In this document: in pieces, positions 28,172 to 35,675 of the stretch | Layout: each line of letters begins with the position of its first letter | Numbering within the stretch: the first letter of the stretch is position 1 | Source: Rhodoferax sp. U2-2l | GTDB taxonomy: Bacteria; Pseudomonadota; Gammaproteobacteria; Burkholderiales; Burkholderiaceae_C | Length of the DNA stretch: 64,000 nt | Reading direction: 5' to 3' | Assembly (NCBI RefSeq): GCF_020594515.1 | Contig: NZ_JAJCTH010000013.1 | Location: 62,001-126,000 of the forward strand | Program-made: the position numbers and the translations under genes | The notes under the pieces: generated by a model | Databases searched by the model: none | What the model was told of the DNA's origin: nothing | What the model saw: the letters and a program-made list of their open reading frames with translations, nothing else

Positions 28172-28807
28172 TCACCACAGTCCCTCAGCCCCCTCGTCCA
28201 ACCCCAGCCAACGCATCTGCCCATGACCTGCCTCATTGAGCTTGGCGACCAGCGAGGCCGCCGCAGGCTCGGGCAGGGTGAAGGTCATTTCAACTTGGGT
28301 CTTGTGCTGCACCGGGCCCAGCGTGCCGCCTGCGGCTTGCAACTCACGGCGGGCCAAACCTTCCAGCGCATAGGGCACGGCGCAGCGCAGGGTGATCAGC
28401 CGCACGATGGGTGACTTTTCAGCGCCCAGCAACGCCTGGGCAACGCAGTCGGTGTAGGCCCGCACCAGGCCACCGGCACCCAGGTTGACGCCGCCGTAGT
28501 AGCGCACCACCGTGGCCAACACGCCGTCCAGATCCTGGTGGCGCAAGACTTCCAGCATCGGCCGCCCGGCCGTGCCGCTTGGCTCGCCATCGTCCACCGC
28601 CGCCGAGTGCCCGCCCGCCAGCAGCGCCCAGCACACATGCGCCGCCGCCGGGTGCTGCGAACGCAACGCAGCCACCACCTGCTGCGCCGCTGCCCGATCC
28701 GCAACGGGCTGCACGCAGCCGATGAAGCGGCTCTTTTTGATCAGCAGTTCGCTGGTGCTGGGGGTGGTGAGGGATTGGGGCATGGGAGTTGTAAGGATGC
28801 CGGACAT
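28172..28807 (-). CDS. yigZ: YigZ/IMPACT family protein
   Basis: This 211-residue cytoplasmic protein is of the YigZ/IMPACT family. The N-terminal domain begins ELLIKKSRFIGCVQPV and contains DDGEPSGTAGRPMLEVL and VRYYGGVNLGAGGLVRAY, the family hallmarks. A small ferredoxin-like second domain follows. Eukaryotic IMPACT affects translation control, and the bacterial role is not settled. The start may be the ATG given or one 24 nt downstream (MPQSL). It runs against the recBCD genes and separates recB from the accessory operon. Confidence 0.92.
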   Translation of the reverse strand: MSGILTTPMPQSLTTPSTSELLIKKSRFIGCVQPVADRAAAQQVVAALRSQHPAAAHVCWALLAGGHSAAVDDGEPSGTAGRPMLEVLRHQDLDGVLATVVRYYGGVNLGAGGLVRAYTDCVAQALLGAEKSPIVRLITLRCAVPYALEGLARRELQAAGGTLGPVQHKTQVEMTFTLPEPAAASLVAKLNEAGHGQMRWLGLDEGAEGLW

Positions 28808-28978
28808 TTTCGCTGTGGGTGTTGAGCACTTAGCTTATGGTTGGTGTTACCAATGCCACGGTGGTCAGCGGTATGGGATGTAAACGGTTCCCCGGTCTGG
28901 CTGGATTTTCCCAAAAAACTATTTGCCTGATGTGGATGCCGTGCTGGGCTTTTTCGTTTGACTAGATGTATATTCTGG

Positions 28979-29000
28979 GAAAAAGCACGATAACTTTTTC
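28979..29000. promoter_or_regulatory. Dyad in the leader of the kinase/helicase operon
   Basis: GAAAAAG and CTTTTTC are perfect inverted repeats around 8 nt, ending 11 nt before the kinase ATG and just upstream of the likely ribosome binding site CAGGGTG. TATATT lies 4 nt before the dyad as a possible -10 box, so the dyad would sit at the transcription start. It could be an operator or an mRNA hairpin. Confidence 0.45.
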
Positions 29001-29011
29001 TCAGGGTGAAA

Positions 29012-30175
29012 ATGGACTCAACACAAGCGCGAATATTGATCAGCAGTCTTATTGGGAAAAGCATTTCTGGATGGTATATCGATAGTTTATTGGGTAAAGG
29101 TAAATCAGCCGTTGTAATGGCTTGCACACGCGGAGTTGAGATCGGTGCAATAAAAGTCTTCCACCCTGAACTCGTTGAGCGATATGGTCGAACAACCCAA
29201 ATCGAACGAATCATGCGGGAAAAGAGTCTCATCGGGGCCTCTCATCCAAACCTTGTGAGTATTCTTGACGGTGGCGATTGTCCGGAAACTGGGCACTTAT
29301 ACGTCGTAATGGAACGCCTCCAGTATTCAAATTTACACGACTTACTGCTGCACGTACCTGCGGAGAGAATTCTCACCTTGATTGCGCAGGTTGCATCAGC
29401 AGCGCGGTTTCTAGAAGATCGGAATCTGGCTCATCGTGATATTAAGCCTGAGAATATTGCCGTATCTCCTGATTTCACGAGAGCGGTACTTCTTGATCTT
29501 GGTGTATTACGGCCAATCGGAATTTCCAACTTAACTGATATTGATCAACGATCATTTATCGGAACGCTGCGTTACAGTTCTCCCGAGTTTCTTCAGCGTA
29601 AAAAAGAAGACACGCTGGAAGGCTGGCGCGCAATCACTTTCTATCAGCTAGGAGCAGTCCTGCATGATTTGCTGATGAAACGGGTCTTGTTTGAGGAGGA
29701 TACGGAGCCATTTTCACTCCTTGTTAAGGCAGTAAACGAAAATATTCCAGTAATACACGCTGAAAGCGCCAAGTGTGTTGCCTTGGCAAACCACTGTTTA
29801 ATTAAGAATCCGACGACACGTACAGCACTTGTCACATGGGAGCGATTTCAATCGCTCAGCATAGATGATTCCTCGCTTGCTTCAACACGTGACCGGATTG
29901 CTGCTCGACAAAAATATTATCAGGCAGTTGCTCCAAGTAAGTCTACGGATAGAAATCACAGGCTGAGTAAAAAAGAGTTGGATGATGTCTGTAATCGGAT
30001 TGAGTCTCGGATTGCGGCACTACTGAATGATATTCAGGCTTTTCCCCTGCGTACAACTCAGTCAGTGAAGAATGTTGAACAGGGTGTGTGCGAAACATAT
30101 ATTCACTTTGAAAAAGATGAAAAAAAAAGGACTTCAATTCAGGATTGCTGTGCTCATTCGCGTTGTATTGATTGA
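29012..30175 (+). CDS. Ser/Thr protein kinase-like protein of the accessory operon
   Basis: This 387-residue protein has a Hanks-type kinase domain. The glycine loop is LLGKGKSAVVMA (about 24-35), the ATP lysine is in GAIKVF, and the catalytic loop is AHRDIKPENIAV. DLG takes the place of the usual DFG, and SPE the place of APE in LRYSSPEFLQ. The catalytic residues are intact, so activity is plausible. The C-terminal third is helical and has no membrane helix. An in-frame GTG lies 6 nt upstream of the chosen ATG. Near the end the frame meets a run of nine A; reading on in the +1 frame continues a folded-looking domain, so the natural product may be longer. AT content is well above the flanking core genes. 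Confidence 0.85.
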   Translation: MDSTQARILISSLIGKSISGWYIDSLLGKGKSAVVMACTRGVEIGAIKVFHPELVERYGRTTQIERIMREKSLIGASHPNLVSILDGGDCPETGHLYVVMERLQYSNLHDLLLHVPAERILTLIAQVASAARFLEDRNLAHRDIKPENIAVSPDFTRAVLLDLGVLRPIGISNLTDIDQRSFIGTLRYSSPEFLQRKKEDTLEGWRAITFYQLGAVLHDLLMKRVLFEEDTEPFSLLVKAVNENIPVIHAESAKCVALANHCLIKNPTTRTALVTWERFQSLSIDDSSLASTRDRIAARQKYYQAVAPSKSTDRNHRLSKKELDDVCNRIESRIAALLNDIQAFPLRTTQSVKNVEQGVCETYIHFEKDEKKRTSIQDCCAHSRCID

Positions 30176-30425
30176 TGAAAACTCAGGAAGGCTAATATTT
30201 CGTGCTGAGGCAGCGGCAACTTGGACCGAACACGAAATTCCAACAGATGAGTTACCAACTCCTGAAACAATACAAGTTGGTGAGCTTAAACAACTGCTTG
30301 ATAGCCCAACTCTTGAAGGGGTGTTTCTTACCGCGCTTGATGACGCTTACACGCGCACTGAGCAGAGCATAGTGCCTATTGAGGGAGAGGTCGTCAGCCT
30401 AGCTATTAAGGAGGGAGTCTTGTGA
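30117..30425 (+). CDS. C-terminal module out of frame with the kinase
   Basis: This frame encodes about 100 residues beginning MKKKGLQFRIAVLIRVVLID. The composition is beta-rich, then acidic, ending PIEGEVVSLAIKEGVL. Two readings are possible. It may be a separate small protein, started at this ATG or at an in-frame ATG 45 nt upstream inside the kinase gene. Or it may be the C-terminal domain of the kinase, reached when one A is lost or skipped at 30120-30128. The stop overlaps the helicase GTG start, which shows that ribosomes are meant to arrive in this frame. No family was recognised. Confidence 0.7.
   Translation: MKKKGLQFRIAVLIRVVLIDENSGRLIFRAEAAATWTEHEIPTDELPTPETIQVGELKQLLDSPTLEGVFLTALDDAYTRTEQSIVPIEGEVVSLAIKEGVL
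30120..30128 (+). other. Run of nine A at the kinase/module frame junction
   Basis: The kinase frame reads GAA AAA AAA AGG through this run. Eight A would give EKKGLQF and join the kinase to the downstream module in one frame of about 470 residues. Such a run is a natural site for polymerase slippage, indel-based switching or a sequencing error. Confidence 0.7.
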
Positions 30426-31573
30426 GTGATACTTGGTGGAAAGATGAAGATGAGCTTGTTCCTGAACAAGCAAAACTTCTGGATATTAATGAAGACAAAA
30501 ATCTTTTGATTAAGTGGCCACCGGGCAGTGGGAAAACTAATTTGCTTCTCCTTCGAGCCAATCAGTTCTACCTTGGTGATCGTCCAAACCTACATATCGT
30601 TGTTTTCGGATCGTTGCTAAAGCAATTCATTCAACTTGGTGGGTCTCAATACGACTTTCCAAACGAAAAAATCGTTACGCACGCTAAACTTTTTAACGAC
30701 ATTTTGCGCGCTGAGGGTCTGGGAGTTGATGGTGAAGATCTTGACCTTAATGACGCCAGAGTCGCACGAGCGAACCAACTGCAAGAGTTAGTTGATGCAG
30801 GTCGAGTCGGAAAGCAGTTTGAAGCACTGTTACTGGACGAGGCACAAGACTACTCACCACAGGAAATCAGGCTGATGCGGAGCCTAACGGAGGTGTTCAT
30901 CGCGACTGCTGATTCTCGACAGAAAATTTATAACGTTGAAGACTGCACCGAAGCACTTCGGGCATGTACGGACCAAGTTCATCAACTGACGTTTCATTTT
31001 CTCAATGGAATGGCGATATGTCGTGTTGCTGATGGGATATTCAAGAACACACCGGGTTACATTCCTCTGAAAATGCACACCAACTACACGGAGAGTGATT
31101 ACCCATCGACTTTTCTACCAAAAGGCGGAATCTCGCTTGATGACCAAATTTCTGCGATGGTTGCGCAGATTAATGACCAAAGGTTTGCGTACCCAGATGA
31201 GCTTATTGGAATCCTATGCCCTCGCAATGAAGAATTAGATGCCGTGCATACCGGACTGGTTCGTGCCGGCTTGGGTACTAGCATTACACGGGCCAATTCA
31301 AGGAACTTTGACCCAACTTTTCCCATTTGGCTATCCACCCTTACTGCGGCTAAAGGACTAGAGTTTCGCGCATTGCACATTGCCGGTCTTGACTACCTTT
31401 GTCGCATGGGTGGTGTTCAAAAAAAGCTTATATATACTGGAATTACACGTGCTAAAACTTCTTTAACAATGTATTGGCATAAGTCAATTCCTGGATACCT
31501 AGAGTCGGCGATACAAAATGCTTCTCCGCCCAAAGCCCCCGTCACTAAGAAACAGCTCTTCGGTAAGGTATAA
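30422..31573 (+). CDS. Short UvrD/Rep-like SF1 helicase or ATPase
   Basis: This 383-residue protein has SF1 helicase motifs. Walker A is KWPPGSGKTN (about 36-45), Walker B is LLLDEAQDYS, motif V-like is LTAAKGLEFRAL and motif VI is IYTGITRAKTSL. It is much shorter than UvrD or RecB and lacks clear 1B/2B subdomains and any nuclease domain, so it may be a switch ATPase rather than a processive helicase. The GTG start overlaps the stop of the preceding module (GTGA). UvrD-like partners occur in known defence systems such as Gabija, though no OLD nuclease is present here. Confidence 0.85.
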   Translation: MSDTWWKDEDELVPEQAKLLDINEDKNLLIKWPPGSGKTNLLLLRANQFYLGDRPNLHIVVFGSLLKQFIQLGGSQYDFPNEKIVTHAKLFNDILRAEGLGVDGEDLDLNDARVARANQLQELVDAGRVGKQFEALLLDEAQDYSPQEIRLMRSLTEVFIATADSRQKIYNVEDCTEALRACTDQVHQLTFHFLNGMAICRVADGIFKNTPGYIPLKMHTNYTESDYPSTFLPKGGISLDDQISAMVAQINDQRFAYPDELIGILCPRNEELDAVHTGLVRAGLGTSITRANSRNFDPTFPIWLSTLTAAKGLEFRALHIAGLDYLCRMGGVQKKLIYTGITRAKTSLTMYWHKSIPGYLESAIQNASPPKAPVTKKQLFGKV

Positions 31574-31575
31574 CC

Positions 31576-32940
31576 ATGTGGACAGCAAAAGTTAATCGAC
31601 GTGAATTTTTTGAATTCTATATGGGTTCCACTAAAAATGTTGAAAGTCGAGTCTCTGAAAACTCGCAGATCAACGTTCAAAGTGGTAGCGATCTCGTTTT
31701 GGTTTGGGAGTCGCATCCTCTTGAAAGAATTGCTCTTCCCAATTTGGTCATCGTTACTGATGGCGATATTCAGTCGCTTCTAAGCGCAGTAATTGCCGCG
31801 CCACAAGTTCCTTCGCCGATAACGGCACTCAGTCGAGTTATTACCCAAGAAGAGGCAAAGCAGCATTTTGATTCGGATACTCTTCCGTTGAATGAGCGAG
31901 TTTTTCCAGCTCTCGCTGCACTAATATTTGTCGAGGCGGTACTTCATGGGGATGGCCGGCTTGGACTGAAGCAGTTGACCCCACTCATATGCAAAAGAAC
32001 CTTGGCTTATGCATGGGGTAAAGCAATGGGCTCTTGCGTTGCACCTGAATCATTCATCGAGTTGCCTGAGCGCTGGTTGGATGTTTACTCCATGCTGAAC
32101 ACACCTTCTGCAATAGAAACGGCTAATCGAACAGTTGACTCAGTGGTAAGTGGACTTAGTCTTTTGGCTCAACTCACTATCGGAATCAAACCCAATACAG
32201 CACCCGGGGCGTTGGCGTTTGAACTTCTGAATAACAACAAGGACGACCAAGAAGTGGCGTGGCAGCGTCTTGCGGCACATCTTCCGCGTTCTGTGAGCAT
32301 TGAAGACCTTCATTCCCTGGCTCGGGAGGAGCGTGGTTTGTATCTTCAGGATGCGCTTCGTTCATTAGCTTCTATCAGCAGTCGTGCAGAGAACCAAGAA
32401 ATGACAGCAGCTTGCGCATTCTTGGCTACGCGAATCGCTCCAGGGTCGTTAGAGCATCTGGATGTGCTCAAAAGCGCGTCTAAGCCAGAGTTGCTTGCAT
32501 GGTATGCAATATATGCAGCGCTTCAAAATCCGAAGGAAATTCTTTCGCTTCATGGTGGCTTGGGATTCCGCTTGATGCGTGATTTGCTCAGAGTTGAAGA
32601 GAAGCTGGCACCTCCAATTGCAGACATCTCGTATACGGAGCTTAAGATTGTGGCTCGTGCGGGATTAGATGCAATGGCAGGAAGAATCGGTCACGCGAGT
32701 GAGCTGCAGGTTGAAATAGTCCCCTATGTATCAACATCGTTTACCTTCCAGTCTCGAAATCGTCCACGCTGGGGCGAGGGGCAAGCATCCTTGGATACGG
32801 GACACTTTGATTCTCCCCCTGTATCACCACGTGCTCGGGCGATAAGCTTAGCAAATGAACTGGCGAAACTTGTCAGAGATTTGCCTGACTATTCAGACGA
32901 TAGTTCTCCGAAAGGACGATCACGCAGCAAACCTGGTTAA
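31576..32940 (+). CDS. Unrecognised 454-residue protein of the kinase/helicase operon
   Basis: No family was recognised. The N-terminus (WTAKVNRREFFEFYMGSTKN, then LERIALPNLVIVTDGD) looks alpha/beta. The region from about 110 to 400 is mostly helical, with repeated Leu/Ala-rich helices suggesting a scaffold or solenoid. The C-terminus is charged and disordered (DDSSPKGRSRSKPG). No signal peptide or membrane helix is seen. It starts 2 nt after the helicase stop, so the two are surely cotranscribed. It may be the sensor or target-binding part of the system. Confidence 0.75.
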   Translation: MWTAKVNRREFFEFYMGSTKNVESRVSENSQINVQSGSDLVLVWESHPLERIALPNLVIVTDGDIQSLLSAVIAAPQVPSPITALSRVITQEEAKQHFDSDTLPLNERVFPALAALIFVEAVLHGDGRLGLKQLTPLICKRTLAYAWGKAMGSCVAPESFIELPERWLDVYSMLNTPSAIETANRTVDSVVSGLSLLAQLTIGIKPNTAPGALAFELLNNNKDDQEVAWQRLAAHLPRSVSIEDLHSLAREERGLYLQDALRSLASISSRAENQEMTAACAFLATRIAPGSLEHLDVLKSASKPELLAWYAIYAALQNPKEILSLHGGLGFRLMRDLLRVEEKLAPPIADISYTELKIVARAGLDAMAGRIGHASELQVEIVPYVSTSFTFQSRNRPRWGEGQASLDTGHFDSPPVSPRARAISLANELAKLVRDLPDYSDDSSPKGRSRSKPG

Positions 32941-33082
32941 GTATGTGGTGAAAAGGTTGGTTCAAAGCGTCGTCTATCTAGGATCGTTAACCCCATCAAT
33001 GCCCCCGCACCGTAGCCGCATCCCACCCCATTGACCCAATCCCCGTACCCTCGCCACCCCGTCGGTGCGCACTGCTCAGGGT

Positions 33083-33263
33083 AATTTTTGATCAGCATGG
33101 TCACGGTCATCGTGCCAACGCAGCCGGGCCCCGAGTTGATCCACGCGGTTTTTTTCTTCACGGCTTCAAAGTCCACGTCTCCGACGATGCGCCTGTTCTG
33201 CAGGCGGTTGATGCCATAGTCAATTACCACCGCGCCAAGGCGCACCAACTGCGGCCAGATCAT
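33083..33263 (-). pseudogene. folD: Fragment of folD
   Basis: About 60 codons match the C-terminal part of the methylenetetrahydrofolate dehydrogenase/cyclohydrolase FolD. The segments are GAVVIDYGINRL, VGDVDFEAVKKK and GPGCVGTMTVTMLIKN. The highly conserved PGGVGPMT is degraded to PGCVGTMT, the N-terminal two thirds are missing, and the frame runs on into unrelated sequence. It is a stranded scrap at the right edge of the accessory insertion. Confidence 0.8.
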
Positions 33264-33330
33264 GCCGAGTCATCCGGCGAGGATGTCCGCCAGGATGGTG
33301 CGCTGCGCCAGGCCACACTAAACTTTGAAC

Positions 33331-33546
33331 ATGAAAACCTCACTGCAACCCATTGAACATCTCGGCCGATTCGAGCGTTTGCAATTGGTGGAAGACCTCT
33401 GGGATGAGTTTTCTGCCGGGTCCACACCAGAGCCACGCCCGGAAGTTCTTGACGAATTGGCGCGCCGCGCCAATTGGCGTGACAGTCACCCGCCCGCTGG
33501 GAAAACACTGGCTCAGATTGCCGAAACGCTTGGTGTCCATCTGTGA
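33331..33546 (+). CDS. Addiction-module antitoxin-like protein
   Basis: This 71-residue protein has the pattern of the small addiction-module components that pair with ParE/RelE toxins. It has RFERLQLVEDLWDEF near the start, then PRPEVLDELARRANWRDSHP, and ends in KTLAQIAETLGVHL. It probably represses its own promoter and once neutralised the toxin whose remains overlap its stop. The ATG lies 6 nt inside an alternative TTG start. With the toxin broken, it may have no current target here. Confidence 0.7.
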   Translation: MKTSLQPIEHLGRFERLQLVEDLWDEFSAGSTPEPRPEVLDELARRANWRDSHPPAGKTLAQIAETLGVHL

Positions 33547-33725
33547 CCTAGCGAGTCGTCTTTGAGCTTCCTGAGCAAGCGGAAGTTGCCGAAGCATTCT
33601 CCTGATACGAGGCGCTAAGCCACGGCCAGTGCGTGCGCCGTGATACCAAGCGCAAGCTTGCGCTGACCAGGGAAGCGACGAAAACGCAGCTGATCAAATT
33701 TGGCGGGCAAGTGGACAAAGATTGA
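33543..33725 (+). pseudogene. Ruined ParE/RelE-type toxin
   Basis: A GTG overlapping the antitoxin stop opens a frame reading RVVFELPEQAEVAEAFS and then YEAL. This matches the N-terminal pattern of ParE-family toxins (VVF-P-A--E--EA--WYE). Stop codons stand at codon 3 and in the middle of that motif. The rest, up to a final stop, shows no recognisable toxin core. The toxin is dead. Confidence 0.55.
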
Positions 33726-33833
33726 AAGATTGGCCGGGTGAAGGTCGGTCCCAAAGTTATCCTCTGAGGGATGCAAACCCCTTGCCTTTCCCGAGCTCCA
33801 GAACCCAGCCTTTTCTGGTTACCAGATGGCTCA

Positions 33834-35675
33834 ATGAACGAGCCCGAGCTGCCGCTTACCGCGCTTGACCGCGCCTTCGCCCGCTACCTGCAACAGGCCC
33901 AGCCCAGTGAGGATGTGCGCCACGCCTGGCTGGCCGCTCTGACCAGCCACCAGTTTGGTCGTGGCCACGCCTGCCTGGACCTGGACCTGCTGCGCCAGAG
34001 CGGGGTGTTGGCCCTGGGCTGGGAGGTTCGTTGGCAAGCGCTGCTGCCGAGTGATCTGGCCGAAGCCGCCAATAGCCTGCCCTGGTGTCAGGGTGAGGCC
34101 AGCCCGCTGGTGCTGGACGGCACACGCCTGTATTTGCGACGCAACTGGCTGGCCGAGCAGAGCATTCGCAGCTCAATCCTGGCGCGGCTGGCCCAGCCCT
34201 GTGGTGTGCCAGAGGGTTTGGCGCAGGCGCTCGACAGCTTGTTTGCTCGCTCAGCAACGGCCAGTGTCGACGCCAGCACCGCACCAGACTGGCAAAAGGT
34301 CGCCTGCGCCCTGGCGGCACGCGGCCGCTTCACCCTGATCACCGGCGGCCCGGGTACCGGCAAAACCACCACCGTGGTGCGGCTGCTGGCGCTGTTGCAG
34401 TCGCAATCAACTCGGCCTCTACGCATCGCGCTGGCGGCGCCCACCGGCAAAGCGGCGGCGCGTCTGGGTGAGTCGATTTCCCAGGCCATTCAGCGCCTGC
34501 CGCTGGCCATGCAGGCTCATATCCCGACCCAGGCGCAGACCCTGCACAAGCTGCTGCAGGTGCGCTCGACGGTGGCGGCCACCGCCGCACCCCAGCTGGC
34601 GCTGGACGTGGTGGTGGTGGACGAGGCCTCGATGATTGACCTGGAGCTGATGGCGCGCCTGATGGCTGCGGTGCCGCTGTCGGCCAGCCTGATCCTGCTG
34701 GGTGACAAGGACCAGCTGGCCTCGGTGGAGGCGGGCGCGGTGATGGGCCAGCTGTGCGCCGGTGCCCAGGCCGGGGGCTACAGCGCAGAAACAGTGACTT
34801 GGCTGCAGACCCACACCGGCCAGGATGTGAGCGCCTGGGCGGGAACTGGCTCAGCGCTGGCACAGCAGACCGTGATGCTGCGCCACAGCCACCGCTTTGC
34901 GGCCAACAGTTTGATTGGCCAGTGGGCCAGTGCCGTGAATGCGGGTGACAGGCAGGCCGTGGCCGCGCTGTGGGAGGCTAGCCCGCGCTGGTCAAGTACG
35001 CAGGACACCAGTGTGACCCGGCTGCAACCCGGCCCTGGCGGCGATGTGGGTCTGGCTGCGCTGGTGCGCGCCGGGTGGCAGTCGACCCTGGCCAGCCTAC
35101 ATACCCTGTCGGCGCCGGGGGCCAGCTGCAGCGACGCACAGGCGCTGGCACTGCTCAAGGCCCTGGGGCATTTTCAGGTGCTGTGTGCCCTGCGCGATGG
35201 CCCGGCCGGGGTGCTGGCGCTGAACCGCAGCTTGGCCCACGCGCTGGGTTTTCCGCTGGAGGGCTGGTACCCGGGGCGCCCGGTGATGGTGACACGCAAC
35301 GACTACAACCTGGGCCTGATGAATGGTGACGTGGGCCTGTGCCTGCCCACGGCGCGGAGTTTGCGCGTGGCTTTTGTGGTGGTGGGGGCAGACGGGGTGG
35401 TTGGTGTGCGTTGGGTGTTGCCGAGTCGCCTGGATGCGGTGGAGACAGTGTTTGCCATGACGGTGCACAAATCACAAGGCTCCGAGTTTGACCAGGTGGC
35501 GCTGGTGCTGCCCGAGCGTATGACGCCAGTGCTGACGCGTGAGCTACTCTACACCGGGATCACCCGCGCCAAACACCAGCTGACCTTGGTAGTGCCACAG
35601 GCCGGGGTGTTGCGCCAGGCCGTGGCGGCCCAGATTTTGCGCAGTGGGGGTTTGAACATGGAGGAACAGGCATGA
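33834..35675 (+). CDS. recD: Exodeoxyribonuclease V alpha subunit
   Basis: This 613-residue RecD is the 5'-3' SF1B helicase of RecBCD. Walker A lies in ITGGPGTGKTTTVVRLL (about 168-184), Walker B in VVDEASMIDLELM, and the C-terminal UvrD-like part has MTVHKSQGSEFDQV and LLYTGITRAKHQL. An upstream extension of the frame by 21 codons is possible, but the internal ATG (MNEPELPLTALDRAFARYL) begins the conserved part. It is far from recCB in this window and should still assemble with them. It overlaps the DUF3616 gene by 4 nt. Confidence 0.94.
   Translation: MNEPELPLTALDRAFARYLQQAQPSEDVRHAWLAALTSHQFGRGHACLDLDLLRQSGVLALGWEVRWQALLPSDLAEAANSLPWCQGEASPLVLDGTRLYLRRNWLAEQSIRSSILARLAQPCGVPEGLAQALDSLFARSATASVDASTAPDWQKVACALAARGRFTLITGGPGTGKTTTVVRLLALLQSQSTRPLRIALAAPTGKAAARLGESISQAIQRLPLAMQAHIPTQAQTLHKLLQVRSTVAATAAPQLALDVVVVDEASMIDLELMARLMAAVPLSASLILLGDKDQLASVEAGAVMGQLCAGAQAGGYSAETVTWLQTHTGQDVSAWAGTGSALAQQTVMLRHSHRFAANSLIGQWASAVNAGDRQAVAALWEASPRWSSTQDTSVTRLQPGPGGDVGLAALVRAGWQSTLASLHTLSAPGASCSDAQALALLKALGHFQVLCALRDGPAGVLALNRSLAHALGFPLEGWYPGRPVMVTRNDYNLGLMNGDVGLCLPTARSLRVAFVVVGADGVVGVRWVLPSRLDAVETVFAMTVHKSQGSEFDQVALVLPERMTPVLTRELLYTGITRAKHQLTLVVPQAGVLRQAVAAQILRSGGLNMEEQA

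Noticed and set aside
30120..30130. A dnaX-style -1 ribosomal frameshift at the A run
   Set aside because: The downstream module is in the +1 frame of the kinase, so a -1 slip would not reach it. Slippage or a one-base indel is the better explanation.
32937..33263. The folD-like frame as an intact 108-residue protein
   Set aside because: Only about 60 codons match FolD, the conserved glycine/proline loop is degraded, and the tail is unrelated.
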